Positions 44,391 to 56,700 of a stretch of DNA of 64,000 nucleotides are shown here, piece by piece. Positions within the stretch are counted from its first letter, which is position 1, and each line of letters starts with the position of its first letter. The notes under the pieces are model-generated. The model saw nothing but the letters and a program-made list of their open reading frames with translations. It was not told where the DNA came from and ran no database searches. The position numbers were made by a program, and so were the translations under genes. The DNA lies in NCBI GenBank assembly GCA_043228905.1, contig JBHGNT010000007.1:9114001-9178000 (forward strand). The letters run 5' to 3'. Source of the stretch: Azolla caroliniana. Taxonomy: Eukaryota; Polypodiophyta.

Positions 44391-47162
44391 ATGAATAATC
44401 TAACTTGGGTTCAGACCAATTCAGAAGGTAAGTTTCTTAAGAACGTTCAATTCCAAGAGAGAAATAATCTTTTACAATTGATAAAATCATGTGAAAAAGT
44501 CAAGGACATAGTCAAGCTCCAGAGAATACATGCTGATATTCTTCATAAAGATCTGACTATAAAAGATGTATATGTGGCCACATCGCTACTTACGGCATAT
44601 GCTAAATGTGGGGCTCTTGAGAAAGCGAAAGAAGTATTTGAACAAATTGTAGTAAAAAATGTTGTAACTTGGAATGGATTAATCACCGGATATGTCCGCC
44701 ATGGCCTTGTTAACGAAGCTCTCGAATGTTATGGCCGAATGCGAAGCCAAAATGTTGCTCCGGATGTGGTCACTTATACTTGTATTCTGAAAGCATGTGG
44801 TATCATAGGATCTCTTGAGATTGGAGAAATTGTCGCTGCTGAGGTACAAAAACAAGGGCTGTTTAGAAAGGATATTATGCTTGGAAATACGTTGGTTGAT
44901 ATGTATGCAAAATGTGGTGCACTCAAGAAAGCTTGTGAAGTCTTTGAACAGCTCCCTGTACGAGGTGTGGTTTCGTGGAATATACTGATTTCAGGATATG
45001 CACAAAATGGACTTGCGGCTGAAGCTGTGAAATGCTTTAGACAGATGCAGGATGAGGGAATCTTAGCCGATTCAGTAACTTGTCTTTCTATTTTGAAAGC
45101 TTGTGTGATCTTAGGGGATTTGGAAATGGGTCAGGACATTGATGCGAAAGTTAGAAAGCAAGGGTTGCTGCATGAAAACCCGGTGATTGGAAATGCTTTG
45201 GTTGATATGTACGCGAAATGTGGTGCAATAGGAAGAGCTCGCGATGTATTTGATCAGCTTCAGGTCCGGAGTGTGATTGCCTGGACTGCATTAATCACAG
45301 GATACGTTCAACATGGACCCGTTGGGGAGGCTCTCAGATGCTTCAGACAAATGCAGAAGGAAGGTGTCAGCCCGAATAATGTAACTTTTATGTGCATATT
45401 GAAAGCTTGTTCCATTTTGGGGTCTCTTGAGGTTGGAGAAGACATTGATGCTGAGCTTAGGAAACAAGGGTTACTACAAAAAGATGTTATGCTGGGCACT
45501 TCTTTAGTCGATATGTATGCCAAATGTGGTGCACTCGATAAAGCACAAGATGTACTTCAACGTCTCCCAACACGAAATGTAGTGTCTTGGAGTGCACTCA
45601 TAGCTGGTTATACTCAACATGGTCAGGGTGGTGAAGCTTTAAAATGCTTTAAAAAAATGCAAGATGATGGAGTGTCCCCGGATGTAGTTACTTATATTTG
45701 TGTTTTGAAAGCTTGCGGCATTGCGGGGTGTCTTGAGACAGGAAAAGACATTGATCATGAGGTTAGGAAGCAAGGTTTATTGCAAAAAGATAACCTACTT
45801 GGCACTACATTAGTAGACATGTATATCAAGTGCAACGCACTTGAAAAAGCACAAGAAGTATTTGACCAACTTGCAGTGCGAGATGTAGTATCGTGGAGTG
45901 CACTGATAGTGGGATATGCAGAGCATGGGTTTGGTAATGAAGCACTAAAATGCTTCAAACACATGAAAGGCCACGGGGTCTCACCTAGTGCGATCACTTA
46001 TATCGGTGTTTTGAAAGCTTGCGGCATTGTAGGATCCCTTGAGATTGGGGAAGATATATATGCTGAAGTTAGAAAGCAGGGATTATTGAGAAAAAATATT
46101 GTGCTTGGTGGCGCATTGGTAGACATGTATGCCAAGTGTGGTGTCCCCAAAAAAGCACAAGAAGTATTTGACCAGTTGCCGGTGCAAGATCTCGTGTCTT
46201 GGACATCGCTGTTGTTTGGACATGCCCAATTAGGTCAAGGTAAAACGGTTTTAGACCAGTATAGGATAATGATCAGAGATGGTATTATGCCTGACCTAAT
46301 TACATTCCTTGTTTTGTTGAATGCTTGTAGTCATGGAGGACTATTGGAAGAGGGAGAACAGTTGTTCAATGAAATGCTTCATGTTTATCATCTCAATCCA
46401 ACCTTAGAACACTATACTTGTATGATTGATCTATTTGGACGAGCTGGACACTTCGACAAGGCGAAAATGTTGCTCAACAAGGTTCCAAATTCAGACTATG
46501 GTCCACTTTTGCTTGCTATACTAGGCGCTTGTGGAAAATGGGGAAATGTAAAACTTGGAAGATGGGCCTTTGAGCAAGCGGTGAAGTTAGATGAAAAGTG
46601 TGCTTCAGCATATGTTTGCATGAAAAACATATATGCAAGGGCTGGAATGCAGATGGAGGCTGATGAAGTTGAATCACAGAGGGTGAAAAGTAAAGCGTGG
46701 ATGATACCAGGGTGCTCTTGGTGGAGTGATATTAGTAGGAATGTACATTCATTTGTTGCTGGTGATAAAAGCCATCCTCAAACTACACACATATATGCAA
46801 AGCTAGAAGAGATTCATATGAAACTTGCACGAGAAGGCTATTCCCCTGGTCCGCATTGTCTATCTCAAGTTATTCCATGTGAAGATAATGAGGACGGCTT
46901 GTGTGTTTATAGTGAAAATCTAGCTCTTGCATGTGCTTTGATCAATAGTCCCAAAGGTGCACCATTACGTGTTACCAAGAACATGAAGATGTGTGAAGAG
47001 TGTCATTCTTACACAACGCTTATATCGGTGATTGAGAAGTGTAGGATACAAGTGAATGATCCAGATCGTGTTCACATTTTTGAGAATGGTAGATGTATTT
47101 GTGAAGATACTAATGATGTTGAGCTTTCAAGTTATGGATTCAGGCAATTTTCATATGATTGA
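44391..47162 (+). CDS. PPR protein, PLS class, with degenerate DYW domain
   Basis: Intronless, 923 aa, ATG to TGA. PLS-type PPR repeats run from about residue 50 to 700, with the pattern NVVTWNGLITGYV, then VTYTCILKACG, then LGNTLVDMYAKCGALKKA. E/E+-like motifs and a PG box reading PGCSWW follow, then a DYW-like domain. PLS-DYW proteins bind organelle transcripts and edit specific bases, usually C to U. Here CxxC is kept (CEEC, about 868-871), but HxE reads YSE (about 840-842). The end reads GRCICEDTN plus about 16 more residues in place of CGDYW. Zinc binding and deamination are therefore probably lost, and a partner-dependent or purely RNA-binding role is likely. No clear transit peptide was recognised. 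The broken copy at 50373 is a close relative. Confidence 0.9.
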   Translation: MNNLTWVQTNSEGKFLKNVQFQERNNLLQLIKSCEKVKDIVKLQRIHADILHKDLTIKDVYVATSLLTAYAKCGALEKAKEVFEQIVVKNVVTWNGLITGYVRHGLVNEALECYGRMRSQNVAPDVVTYTCILKACGIIGSLEIGEIVAAEVQKQGLFRKDIMLGNTLVDMYAKCGALKKACEVFEQLPVRGVVSWNILISGYAQNGLAAEAVKCFRQMQDEGILADSVTCLSILKACVILGDLEMGQDIDAKVRKQGLLHENPVIGNALVDMYAKCGAIGRARDVFDQLQVRSVIAWTALITGYVQHGPVGEALRCFRQMQKEGVSPNNVTFMCILKACSILGSLEVGEDIDAELRKQGLLQKDVMLGTSLVDMYAKCGALDKAQDVLQRLPTRNVVSWSALIAGYTQHGQGGEALKCFKKMQDDGVSPDVVTYICVLKACGIAGCLETGKDIDHEVRKQGLLQKDNLLGTTLVDMYIKCNALEKAQEVFDQLAVRDVVSWSALIVGYAEHGFGNEALKCFKHMKGHGVSPSAITYIGVLKACGIVGSLEIGEDIYAEVRKQGLLRKNIVLGGALVDMYAKCGVPKKAQEVFDQLPVQDLVSWTSLLFGHAQLGQGKTVLDQYRIMIRDGIMPDLITFLVLLNACSHGGLLEEGEQLFNEMLHVYHLNPTLEHYTCMIDLFGRAGHFDKAKMLLNKVPNSDYGPLLLAILGACGKWGNVKLGRWAFEQAVKLDEKCASAYVCMKNIYARAGMQMEADEVESQRVKSKAWMIPGCSWWSDISRNVHSFVAGDKSHPQTTHIYAKLEEIHMKLAREGYSPGPHCLSQVIPCEDNEDGLCVYSENLALACALINSPKGAPLRVTKNMKMCEECHSYTTLISVIEKCRIQVNDPDRVHIFENGRCICEDTNDVELSSYGFRQFSYD

Positions 47163-47477
47163 GTTCAGATATTTTCATTTCTTATGTTGTTTTTTTGCTG
47201 TTCATAGTCCAACTTAATGAGCCATTTGTAGTTTCAGAGTACAAGAGAATTCATATTTACAGATGCATGGAATAATCTCAAAAGATTTTGTGTAAAGATT
47301 GACTCTATTCTTTGTGTAAGTAAGTTATATCTGAATTAAGAATAAATAATCGATAAATGAGCATCTGTAGCCCTATACTGTGGTGATATCTATGATGGGT
47401 CTTCCATCATATTTAAATATAACTCCTTGTCACATGTCACACTCAATAAGCTCAAGCTAGGAGTGCACTTGCAACTA

Positions 47478-47646
47478 ATGGAGAATGAGAAGAAATGGGA
47501 ACATTGAGCTCAAACAATGATTTGAGTAGAGATAAGGGTGGCACACTTTTGGCCACTCATGGAGAATGAGAAGAAATGGGAAGTGAGGAAAGAGCCTAGA
47601 GCTCATACAATGATTTGAGAAGGAGTAGAAATAAGGGTGGCACACT
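47478..47646. repeat. Two-copy tandem duplication, about 85 bp
   Basis: ATGGAGAATGAGAAGAAATG begins both copies (about 47478 and 47561), and both end in ATAAGGGTGGCACACTT. The copies differ by small indels. Confidence 0.8.
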
Positions 47647-48078
47647 TATATTATATGATGGGTTTTTCTTAGAACATGAAGTATCAAAGACTACAACGAA
47701 GACTATGAAAATGGGGTATTATGGGAACATAGTTTGGTGGATTGGATGGTTTCCATGGTTATGGTGGAAGGATAGTCGTGGTGGTGATGGAATAAGAAAG
47801 ATAAGGAACCAACGGTTTAGGTTCTAGGTCAGTCTAGTATATGGATAGTTAGGTTATGGCTAAAGGAAAAGATTAGGACAAGGGTCAAAGGTTCCAACTT
47901 GGTGGACCAACACTTCGCACATACTAAAGGATGTGCAAGTTTGGTGCGGGTGGATGTCATGATGTGGGAAACACATAGGAGGAATTAAGTTAAACTCGGA
48001 AAATTAAAAAGGTTGAATGATAAATCAAGAGTGTAGTAACAAAGACATATATCGACTTGGACTTAAGTACAACAAAAA

Positions 48079-48145
48079 GGCTTAGCTCAATTGGTAAAAG
48101 TGTGTGTTATGAGTTGGAGGTTAGAGGTTTGAGTCCTACTTGGAC
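48079..48145 (+). repeat. tRNA-like SINE head
   Basis: A-box-like TAGCTCAATTGG (48083-48094) and B-box-like GGTTTGAGTCC (48126-48136), with tRNA-like spacing. No acceptor stem or clean cloverleaf was found, so a tRNA-derived SINE head or decayed tRNA is more likely than a working tRNA gene. Confidence 0.55.
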
Positions 48146-48382
48146 CATAGGAATTTGGGTGGATAAATGAATGTGATGGTATTAAACATTATGATTACCC
48201 TTTTGCTAGCATCAAGCACCAAAAAGGGTAAGTAAAGGGTGTAAGTGGGAAGAAAGCATGGTATATGCTAAAATGAAAATGAGGGAGAGCCTCTCGAATT
48301 CTATACAAAGGTGAAGAGGCCTTATTGTTCGGAAGCGCAACTGAATTCTACAAAGAGAGCAAGACCAACAAACAGAATGTTT

Positions 48383-49080
48383 GCTGACCTCAGTGTGCAA
48401 GAGCAAATCAGGGTGAATCCAAACCCAACTCGATATGATAACAGAGTAAGGGTATGAAGAGGAAGAGGACAAGAGTTGATTGAAATAGATTGTGTGCTAC
48501 CAAAGGTTGGTGTAATTCAACATGAGTTTCAAGAATGGAAGCCAAAACCAGTGGAAGAAGAAAGGAGAACTTTGATTTTGGATCTTGATTAAGTCCTTGT
48601 GAATATGCGACTGCAGCAACAAGGGAGGACGAGAATCAATTTTTGAGATGAGTTGTGCAATGGTTTGATTTATTTATTTGGAGTGATAAAGTACGTAATG
48701 AAGTTTGGAACTATGTGGATTGAATCTTCCCAAAGTGGTCACCCAAATTTAAGTGTTAGTGGACTAGGGAAAATTGTGAAGAAAAGGACTATGTAAGGTT
48801 CAAAAGCCTTGATGAATTTTGGTATGTGTTCCCAGTTTATAATGAGGACACTACCTTAATAGTGGATACACAACATTTTCGGTAATACCTCAACCTTCGT
48901 AGATGTTGTCTTATTGTCCTAGAAGATATGCAAGAAAACTACTTGGTGGAAACTCTTAGTAGCCAACTTCAAGCATGGTTATCATACCGAATTGAGTACA
49001 TAAACAACATATGTAGAGAGGTTCCACTCAATTCGAATAGCTTGGCAATTTATTGTAAATTTGTGGAACCATCATAGTCT
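48383..49080 (+). pseudogene. FCP1/NLI-type phosphatase-like pseudogene
   Basis: A plus-strand frame with scattered stops reads KPKPVEEERRTLILDLD, stop, VLVNM. This matches the catalytic DLDxT/V start of FCP1-like (CTD small phosphatase) domains, although the first loop is interrupted and the second Asp is missing. Further on come KDYVRFKSLDEFWYVFPVY, NEDTTLIVDTQHFR and YLNLRRCCLIV, which resemble the TLLVDDSPYK...NP part of plant members. It has several stops and no intact ORF. It may be a processed or transposed copy. Confidence 0.5.
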
Positions 49081-49479
49081 TCAATATTTTCTAATTGATG
49101 TAATTTAATAACAATATTTTACAGAAAAGTATGATCTCTAGGAAGCTACAAATTCCATGGCATAGTGTTCTAAATACATTCGTACACATAACTCTAATTG
49201 TATATAAATTTGTGAAGTTCTATATTGTGATATCGGTACTTTGATGCACCTCACCAAATGAGAGTACATGTATGCTACTGGTTTGTCTTCTAAAAGCTTG
49301 TAAACATAATCAAATTCATCCACTCTTGCATAAAAAATACCTTCGATGTAGAATGCCCCAGCAAATACACATTTCCTGAAGCATCTACAATATTGTGAGT
49401 TGCATCTCCAATTTTGTTTGACATACACAATGGTAGCAAAAACATGTTAATTCTCTAATTGCAATACGATGACCATCCT

Positions 49480-49900
49480 TCATAACCACGAGCAGAGTGG
49501 AGAGATTTTAGTTTAGGGATTCCTTAACACTCCCATGTCTTCTCTCAATTTACTTAATCTATCATCCCTTCCCAAAATACTCTTTTGATATCTCCAACCT
49601 ATGAGTAAATACCAATTGCACTAGATGACATACCAGTTCTTAAAAAATCCACTACATGAGTGACACAATTTAGATGCAAACCATTGACCTTTAGTTGTTC
49701 ACGAGTAATTGCTCACTTTATAGTTGCACTTGCTCCATCAAGTTCACCTTTTCTATGAATAGACCCGAAAAAGTTCCATCTCATCTCTAATCTTGTTTTA
49801 GAAGGATACCTCCCAACCAAATACAATGGTCGTTTAGCCTTGAATTGTGATGCAGATCCATCAGACAAAGCTCAATGTTGAGTAAGCTCCAAATGTTAAT
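49480..49900 (-). pseudogene. Transposase-like remnant (DGxxxQFK...WNFF...HRKGE.DG)
   Basis: On the minus strand a frame reads SDGSASQFKAKRPLYLVG, then MRWNFFGSIHRKGELDGASA and, after a stop, AITREQLKVNGLHLNCVTHV. The spacing of DG-x(3)-QFK, W-x-FF and H-x-KG-x(3)-DG recalls transposase-like proteins that I recall from animal genomes, where the motif is often SHGKGxVDG. I cannot name the superfamily. It is clearly broken. Confidence 0.4.
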
Positions 49901-50372
49901 CTAACAACCATTCTAATGTAGTTTAAAACAATGTTGAACAAACAAGGGATCATGTTTCTTATCATCATATATAAAGAAATGAATTACTTTCTTTACATCA
50001 CTTGAAACTCGATAATAGCTTATATGCACAAAAATTGTTACTTGTACTGACCACCAATTTCATTTTGCTTCTTGAAGGTATAATTCTTTGCAAAATCTAC
50101 GACTAACACAACTACATCATTTGGAAAATTAGATATTGACACCTTGACCTAATTGGCTTACCATAAATAAGTAAAGTTGTGATTAATGAACTTCTTTGAA
50201 GATACTTAAAAAAGAGACAACAAATCACTTGGTTTAAGCAACTTTCTAACTAAATCCTTTATTTTACACACCTTGCCTTCATAAGTCGTCTCAACATTTT
50301 CAAATGACCTAACAAGGATTAAAATTTCACTAAACTCTTTTGGACACCACCTAAATCTAGTAGGTCCATAGT

Positions 50373-51240
50373 CTTGAATGCTTTTATCGTATGGAAGATG
50401 GAGTCAACCTAGTCGTGGTAACTTATATTTGCATCTTGAAAGCTTGTGGCATTCTTAGATCTACCCACATTGGAGAACACATAGATACTGAGGTCAGAAG
50501 GTTAGGATTATTTCAAAACAACGCTATGCTTGGAAATGCTTTGGTAGATACGTATGCTACATGTGGTGATATAGGGAATGCACAAGAAGTGTTTGAGAAG
50601 CTTCCTATTCAAGATGTTGTATCTTGGAATGCATTGATTAATAAATATGTCAAGGAAAAGCTTCTCAATGAAGCTTTGGAATGCTTTTCAAAGATGACGA
50701 AACTAGGGGTACATATAGATGCGGTCACTTGGTACTTGCATTTTGAAGATCTGTAGCATGTGTTGAGTGCGTGCAATCATGCGGGGCTTTTAGAAGAGGG
50801 AGAGAAATGGTTTGATGAGATGTCTAAGGTTTATTGGTAGAACATTAAACTTGTATTATCGATCTATATAATCGCAAAGGACGTATTGAAAAGGCCAAAT
50901 CTCTCCTTGATAGGGTATCATCTTCTGGTCATTTGTAGCTATTGTTAGCTATACTATACGTGTGTTCCAAAAAGGGAAATGTAAATCTTGGGGAATGGGC
51001 CTTTGAGCAATCAATAGAGATAGGGTGAAAAGTGCATGGTTGCATATGTGAGCATGGAAAATTTATATGCTACTACTAGTATGCAAATACATGCAAATGA
51101 AATCAAAGTTTAGAGAGTGAAACATTTAAAACATTATTTACCTATTTTTTTCATATTACTAATGACATCTATAATTGTTATACATGCATAACACCAAAGC
51201 TTGAAGAAATGCATCAAAATTTATGATATGAAAACTAGGG
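50373..51240 (+). pseudogene. PPR-E/DYW pseudogene fragment
   Basis: Opens abruptly inside a PPR repeat (LECFYRMEDGVNLVVVTY), with ICILKACGILRSTHIGEH, LGNALVDTYATCGDIGNAQ and VVSWNALINKYVKEKLLNEA. A stop and shifted frames follow, then VLSACNHAGLLEEGEKWF and part of the E domain (AYVSMENLYATTSMQ). It resembles the intact PPR gene at 44391, which suggests a local duplicate that has died. The right end fades near 51240, without a DYW domain. Confidence 0.85.
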
Positions 51241-51649
51241 AAATGTGTTGAAATACAGTAAATTTTCCTACATGAATTTCCTATAATTTTTTGTTATTTC
51301 TTCGAATGCTCTTGTACAACCCAATGTTCAAGCAATTATTTTTGCAACTTGAGCAATTCTATGATCTAACCTCAAATTTCTCAAAACTTCTTAGATTCCT
51401 AATCTATTTCGAATTTTCTCTTTCAAAATTTAAATACCAAAAGAAAAACCCTAATGTTATTCTCAGTAAGCATACAATTGGAGAAGGGCAACCATGACCC
51501 TAATGAAGATACTCGTGAGGGATCAGTATTTGAAACCATGACCCTGAACATTGGCTAAAAGCTCATAGTGATGCTAAGTTCATTACCTCCACATCCCCGA
51601 ATATGAACTATGTGCATGCCCTAGCAACTGTCAGTGCGATGTAGATAGT

Positions 51650-53790
51650 AAAAAAGTGTATTGCTTGAACCTCTCCCATATACCTATAGAAGTTGAAGGA
51701 GAGGAAACACTCATTGAGCCTATCCACTTTGTTCGCCTAAACCTCACAATGTCAAAAATGTTAAATGAAATAAATGGGACACCATGTATGCAACAAATTC
51801 CTAGACAATGTAACATGACCTTGGTGATGAAGACCACTCTAGTAACCTCTCCCCTCACAACTACCATTACTCTTGCCAAATTGCCAAATGTACTAGAGGA
51901 GGCAAATTTCCACGCACACTTTTGACTATATGAGCAAGGGTCACACTTCATCATGTGGCATAGACCGCAAAGGACAAGACGTGTACAAGGTGCGACATGC
52001 GATAGCTTGACCAAAGTAAAGGCAATCAACCTAGGAGATGAAGACAATGATAAACTAGTGCTAATCAAAATTGAGCTCACACAAGCATACAAAGTCTCCT
52101 TAACAAGACTCTTACAAGAATTTGAATGCCAAGAAGACCTTGAACACAAAACAACGTTTGCCACTCAATTTGATACATTCGCCTACAAACAAATGCCATT
52201 CCGCCTCACTAGCGCCTTGAGCAAAACCAATGAGTTGATCACATCTTTGCTTCCAACTAATGCAATGGAATTGAATCATATGTCAATGACATGTGCATCC
52301 ATTTAGGGTGGGGTGTCCACCTCCAACTATTGTGCATGACATTCACTAAATGTAGAGAGTACCAACTTTGCCTTAACTTTCTCAAGTGCCAAAATTTGGG
52401 TGAAACATGAACTCATCTTAGGACATACATTGTACAATGATGGATATCCACCTAGAGCCACAATCAAACTCATATTGTAGCCACATATAAAGAAATGACC
52501 CCAAGTCTTGTTGGTTAAATATATAGAAGGTTCATTAAAATGTTTGCAAAAAAGTGTGACCCTTATACGACCTCTTAAAAACATTCACATGGACAGAGGA
52601 ATGCATGACCGCCCTTGAACTCCTCAAGGAATGTCTATCCAAAGCATCCATCCTCCTATCACTTGAGTGGGACAAAGAATCCCACATGAACACATCTGCT
52701 TTTGTGATCGGAGCAGTCTCAACCCAACCTACAAAAGGAAACCTTGACTTCCCAATAACTTTCCCCAGTCATCAACTCAATGTTGCAGACGAAATTAGTC
52801 TACAACGGCGCAAGATGGACTCACAATGATATATGGAGGCAAGGAATTCCAACACTACCTCTTATCTATCACTTTTGGTTTTATGTTGACCATCAGTATC
52901 TTCTACACCTTGTCAATGAGACACATGCCATAAGGTGGATCTCCCCATGGATCATCAACTTCCTTGAAATCATCATGCAAAAAGTGAAAGACCACGTTCT
53001 TGCCAATCATTTACCGTGACTTTCAAGTCGCAAAGTAGCAACAAATTATTATTGAATCAAACGGGTTGAAGCTGAAGCTTTCCAAAAAAGAGATGCATGG
53101 GAATGGCTAAATTCTTATACAAACATGTGGTCGTGTGATTCGGATGCCCCTTGGAGTTAATAAGCAACCAAGGATCTTATTTTCTGAATTTAGTTACTCA
53201 CCTCCTTGGTGAATTCATGGTAGTCCATCGAAGAAGCTCTTCGTAGGGTTTCAACAAGGTTCTTTGTAACATCCTCACATAAGTAGTGGCCGCATCATGG
53301 TCCAATAGAAGTACAAAACTCCAAGCGGTGTTCATGGTTTGTGAACCTCTTACAAAGTCGTGACTTGGCACACATGGTTTAAATTGGTCTATGGTCAAGT
53401 TGTCATCTTGGTGATTTCTTTGTACCTAGCCTTCATATCACTGCCCAAGAATGATGGGATGGTGACCTCCGACCTTCTTGCCTCGAAAACCTTAAACTCT
53501 TGATAGAAACCTACTTGCTACCATACCATGCCCTTGTAGAAAAAGCAAAACGAAACAAATGGCATGATAACAAGGTCAAAAGGTAAAGATTTAGTAGGAG
53601 GAGGCACAATCCTCTAATTCGTCTCCCAAACATCCAAAAAGAAACTCAAACTCCAATCTGAAGGACCCTATATTGCCACCACAATCACAAAAACAAGAGC
53701 ATGCATTTTAAGAACCTTTGATGGCCTCGATTTTCCAGGGTTTGTCAACAAGGAGTAACTTGAAATGCCACTATGGTCCAATTATGTTGG
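51650..53790 (+). mobile_element. Decayed Ty3/gypsy pol
   Basis: Plus-strand fragments in order: a protease-RT linker (KAINLGDEDNDKLVLIKIEL); an RT piece (KTTFATQFDTFAYKQMPFRL); RNase H (TALELLKECLSKASILLSLE, then PITFPSHQLNVADE and FYVDHQYLLHLV); and integrase (CPLELISNQGSYFLNLVTHL; a C-terminal KLLIETYLLPYHALVEKAKR). The RT catalytic segment is missing or unreadable (about 52310-52560). No LTRs were identified. It is much older than the copia copies, and the linker and RT style recalls the Athila/Tat branch. Confidence 0.75.
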
Positions 53791-56700
53791 AATCTCAACT
53801 CATTCTAAGAAAAAGGGACATGCAAAAATTGAGGAAAACCTAAGTGTCTTGCATCAATCAAAACCAACCTTCAACATGCTCAAACTAAACTTAAATGTTA
53901 AGATGTGACCAAGGCTAAATCACAAATGCTCTATGTGCCGTGTCATATCCAACAAGTTCCCCTATTAGATATGGTGGACATTGGCGTAACATCCACACTA
54001 CTCTCATTAGAAACTTAGGAAACCATTGGATTGTAAGATCTGAACAAGTGCTTTATCAAATTGTGGAATTTGAAGGGTCAACATCATATTGCTTAGGAAC
54101 CCCACATGCTCAGTCTAGTTGACTTGGGGGTTGATTTTGATCACAACTTGTGTCTTAGTTAGAGGTTGAAATTTTACATCATTGTGTGTTATATGTAATG
54201 TTCTCTATAGTTTTCCTATCAGTGGCAACATTTCTCAAATTTCTAGCATTGGAGCTCAAACTCCTTTAATCTAGCATACATTTCTATTTTTCATAAGTTT
54301 ACTTTTCATTAGTCTCTTTAAGTAGGGCTTAATCTTGTGATATTAATGTTTATTCTCTCTAAATTTTTGTGCTTAAATCTAATTGAGGATGTTCTTGCAA
54401 CCAATCACACAAGTCAATATGGTTAGTGTATAGTAGTCAGTTACATTAATTGCAAACAACTTTAATTTGTGATCAAGAGGAATTAAGTGATATTTTTGTA
54501 ACTACACATTATTAGTAGTACTATGGATAATGTTGATATTACAACTAATACTAGGTCTTGATGTTATTACACCAACTTTTAGTTCCATTTTAACATCATA
54601 TGTTTCAAAGACATACTATTCTAATGCTAGAAGTAACTTGTGAAGTCGTGAAAATTTTACATTTGCAAGACACTTAAAACACTTGTTCAATGCAAAAACT
54701 TGAAACTTGAAATTGTAAACCTATTGTTTTAAGATCGTGAAATATGAACTTTTTGTCATGATCACAAACATCAACATATTCCTCACAAATTGAACCACAA
54801 TTGTAAGGTTGCAAAGCACATATTGTACCACTTCAAACATACATAAACAAATTTTAGAAGGTAAGAATCAAGATCATGCATTTGTATATTATCCCTCTGC
54901 CTAATAGAATTGAAGGCGAGTGTATTGAGTCTCTTATGTGATGCATATAAAGGCAACACTTACACATTGGACTTCCACTGTCCACATCAAATCTCTAATT
55001 GAATCATATTGAAATAGTTGCTCCCAATATGTATTATTGGAGTGCAATGTGTACACTTTTCCTTTCCTTACTTAGGAGTAGTTACGACTATAATTTTTAA
55101 TGCTACATAAAATATTCTTGACAACCAAGATGAAACATGCTAGCAATTCCTTTTTTATATCATTAGTCACAATTTACAAAATAAATTTTCCCACACACGC
55201 TAAATTCCATTTTTCTCAAGGCACTTTGGAAGTTTCTATTTTGGAAAGTTTAAGCTATGTCATAATAATTATATCATCAAGTGGTGAATGATTTAAGACA
55301 TTGTCAAACCATCACTTTGACCTCACACAATTTGAAGTCATTACTATTTAAAAGAGCCCCATTAGTGGGCCAAGATTTATTGACTAGGTGAAGTGCAAAT
55401 CCTAATACAAAGTGTTGCAAAGCATCAAATGCTAGCAACTAGTGTTGTTATGAGGTAGGCAATATTCATGTTCCTCGACATCAGATGTCTTCAGCGTAAT
55501 CTCCTTGGTCTCCTTCTAGTTTTTTCCATATTATGCATAATCTCGTGCTCAAGCACTATAGATGTCATCGTCATGTTTCCTTCAAGCCATAACCTCTCTG
55601 TCTTCTTTTTGTTTCAAGACATGATGCAATTCTATTACTTCTATCATGACTTGCCACAAAGTAAGCATCCTTATCCATGGGTTACAAAAATCAAACAAAA
55701 CGGAAAATATTGTCAAATATTCCGTTTGATTTCATGGAAAGTGAATGCATTAAGTAGATTACACTTACTTTTTTATTTTCAACCAAAGGAGAAACTCATG
55801 ACATTTGTACCATTTTTGTGTATTTAATAGTGGATATTTGTCACTAGCAAGTATGTGCGGTCCTCTACCACACCTCTTGTGCAATTGTCTACGTTTCGTA
55901 GGTCATAAAAGCAGAAATGTTTTTTCCCAACAAGAAGAAGATGAAAAGTGTATCTTCATAGAATAGTCAAATAGCCCATATTTAAAATTTCATTTTTTAA
56001 TCCCTAGTACCTACAAAGAATATTACAATGATAATCCATTCTTCATTGTGCTTCCATTATTATTTTTTCTTAATTTCATTTCTTAGGTGTTAAAGCTTGT
56101 TCAACATTTGTATACCAATTTTCTCATTTTACCAATACATGTATATATAAGAGAAGCCATGCATATAGATGCATACCCTTGCTACATTGTATGTATGACT
56201 TTCCATGCCAAGTTCTTGGGTGCATAGCATGGAATGCACCAAATTTGGAAATTAATCAGGAAACATATTTATTCATATCATTCATTCAAGCACTAATGTT
56301 TTTACTAAATTCTTAGAATGAATGTCTAAAATTGTCTTATTTAAGACTATGAAACATTTTTTAGGTATTATATATGTGGAACTTGTTGGAATTTATGGTG
56401 CCCTAAGTGTCCATGTGGACATATTGTAGCCCTATTGTATATTCTCTAGTTTAAATTGTATTTGGCAATTATAATGGAGGATAGGTGCAAGATGTTGTGC
56501 CATATGATGGTGTCTCTCATGTATTAGTCATTTCATGCAATAGACATTTCTAGGTCTATCCATTTGATGTTTCTATGAAATAGGCAAAAATCTAAATTAA
56601 AAGTAAGATTTCTTGAAGATCTCTTCTATTGCTCTACACTACATTTGTGTAGGATCATGACCACAAAAGAAAGATTGGTTGAAGACTTTCCATTATTTCT

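Larger units (their letters stand above)
47163..48200. other. 3' flank of the PPR gene
   Basis: Holds the PPR 3' UTR, an 80-90-bp tandem duplication at 47478-47646 and a tRNA-like segment at 48079-48145. No convincing ORF; the 70-codon frame at 47615 arises from the repeat region. Confidence 0.5.
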
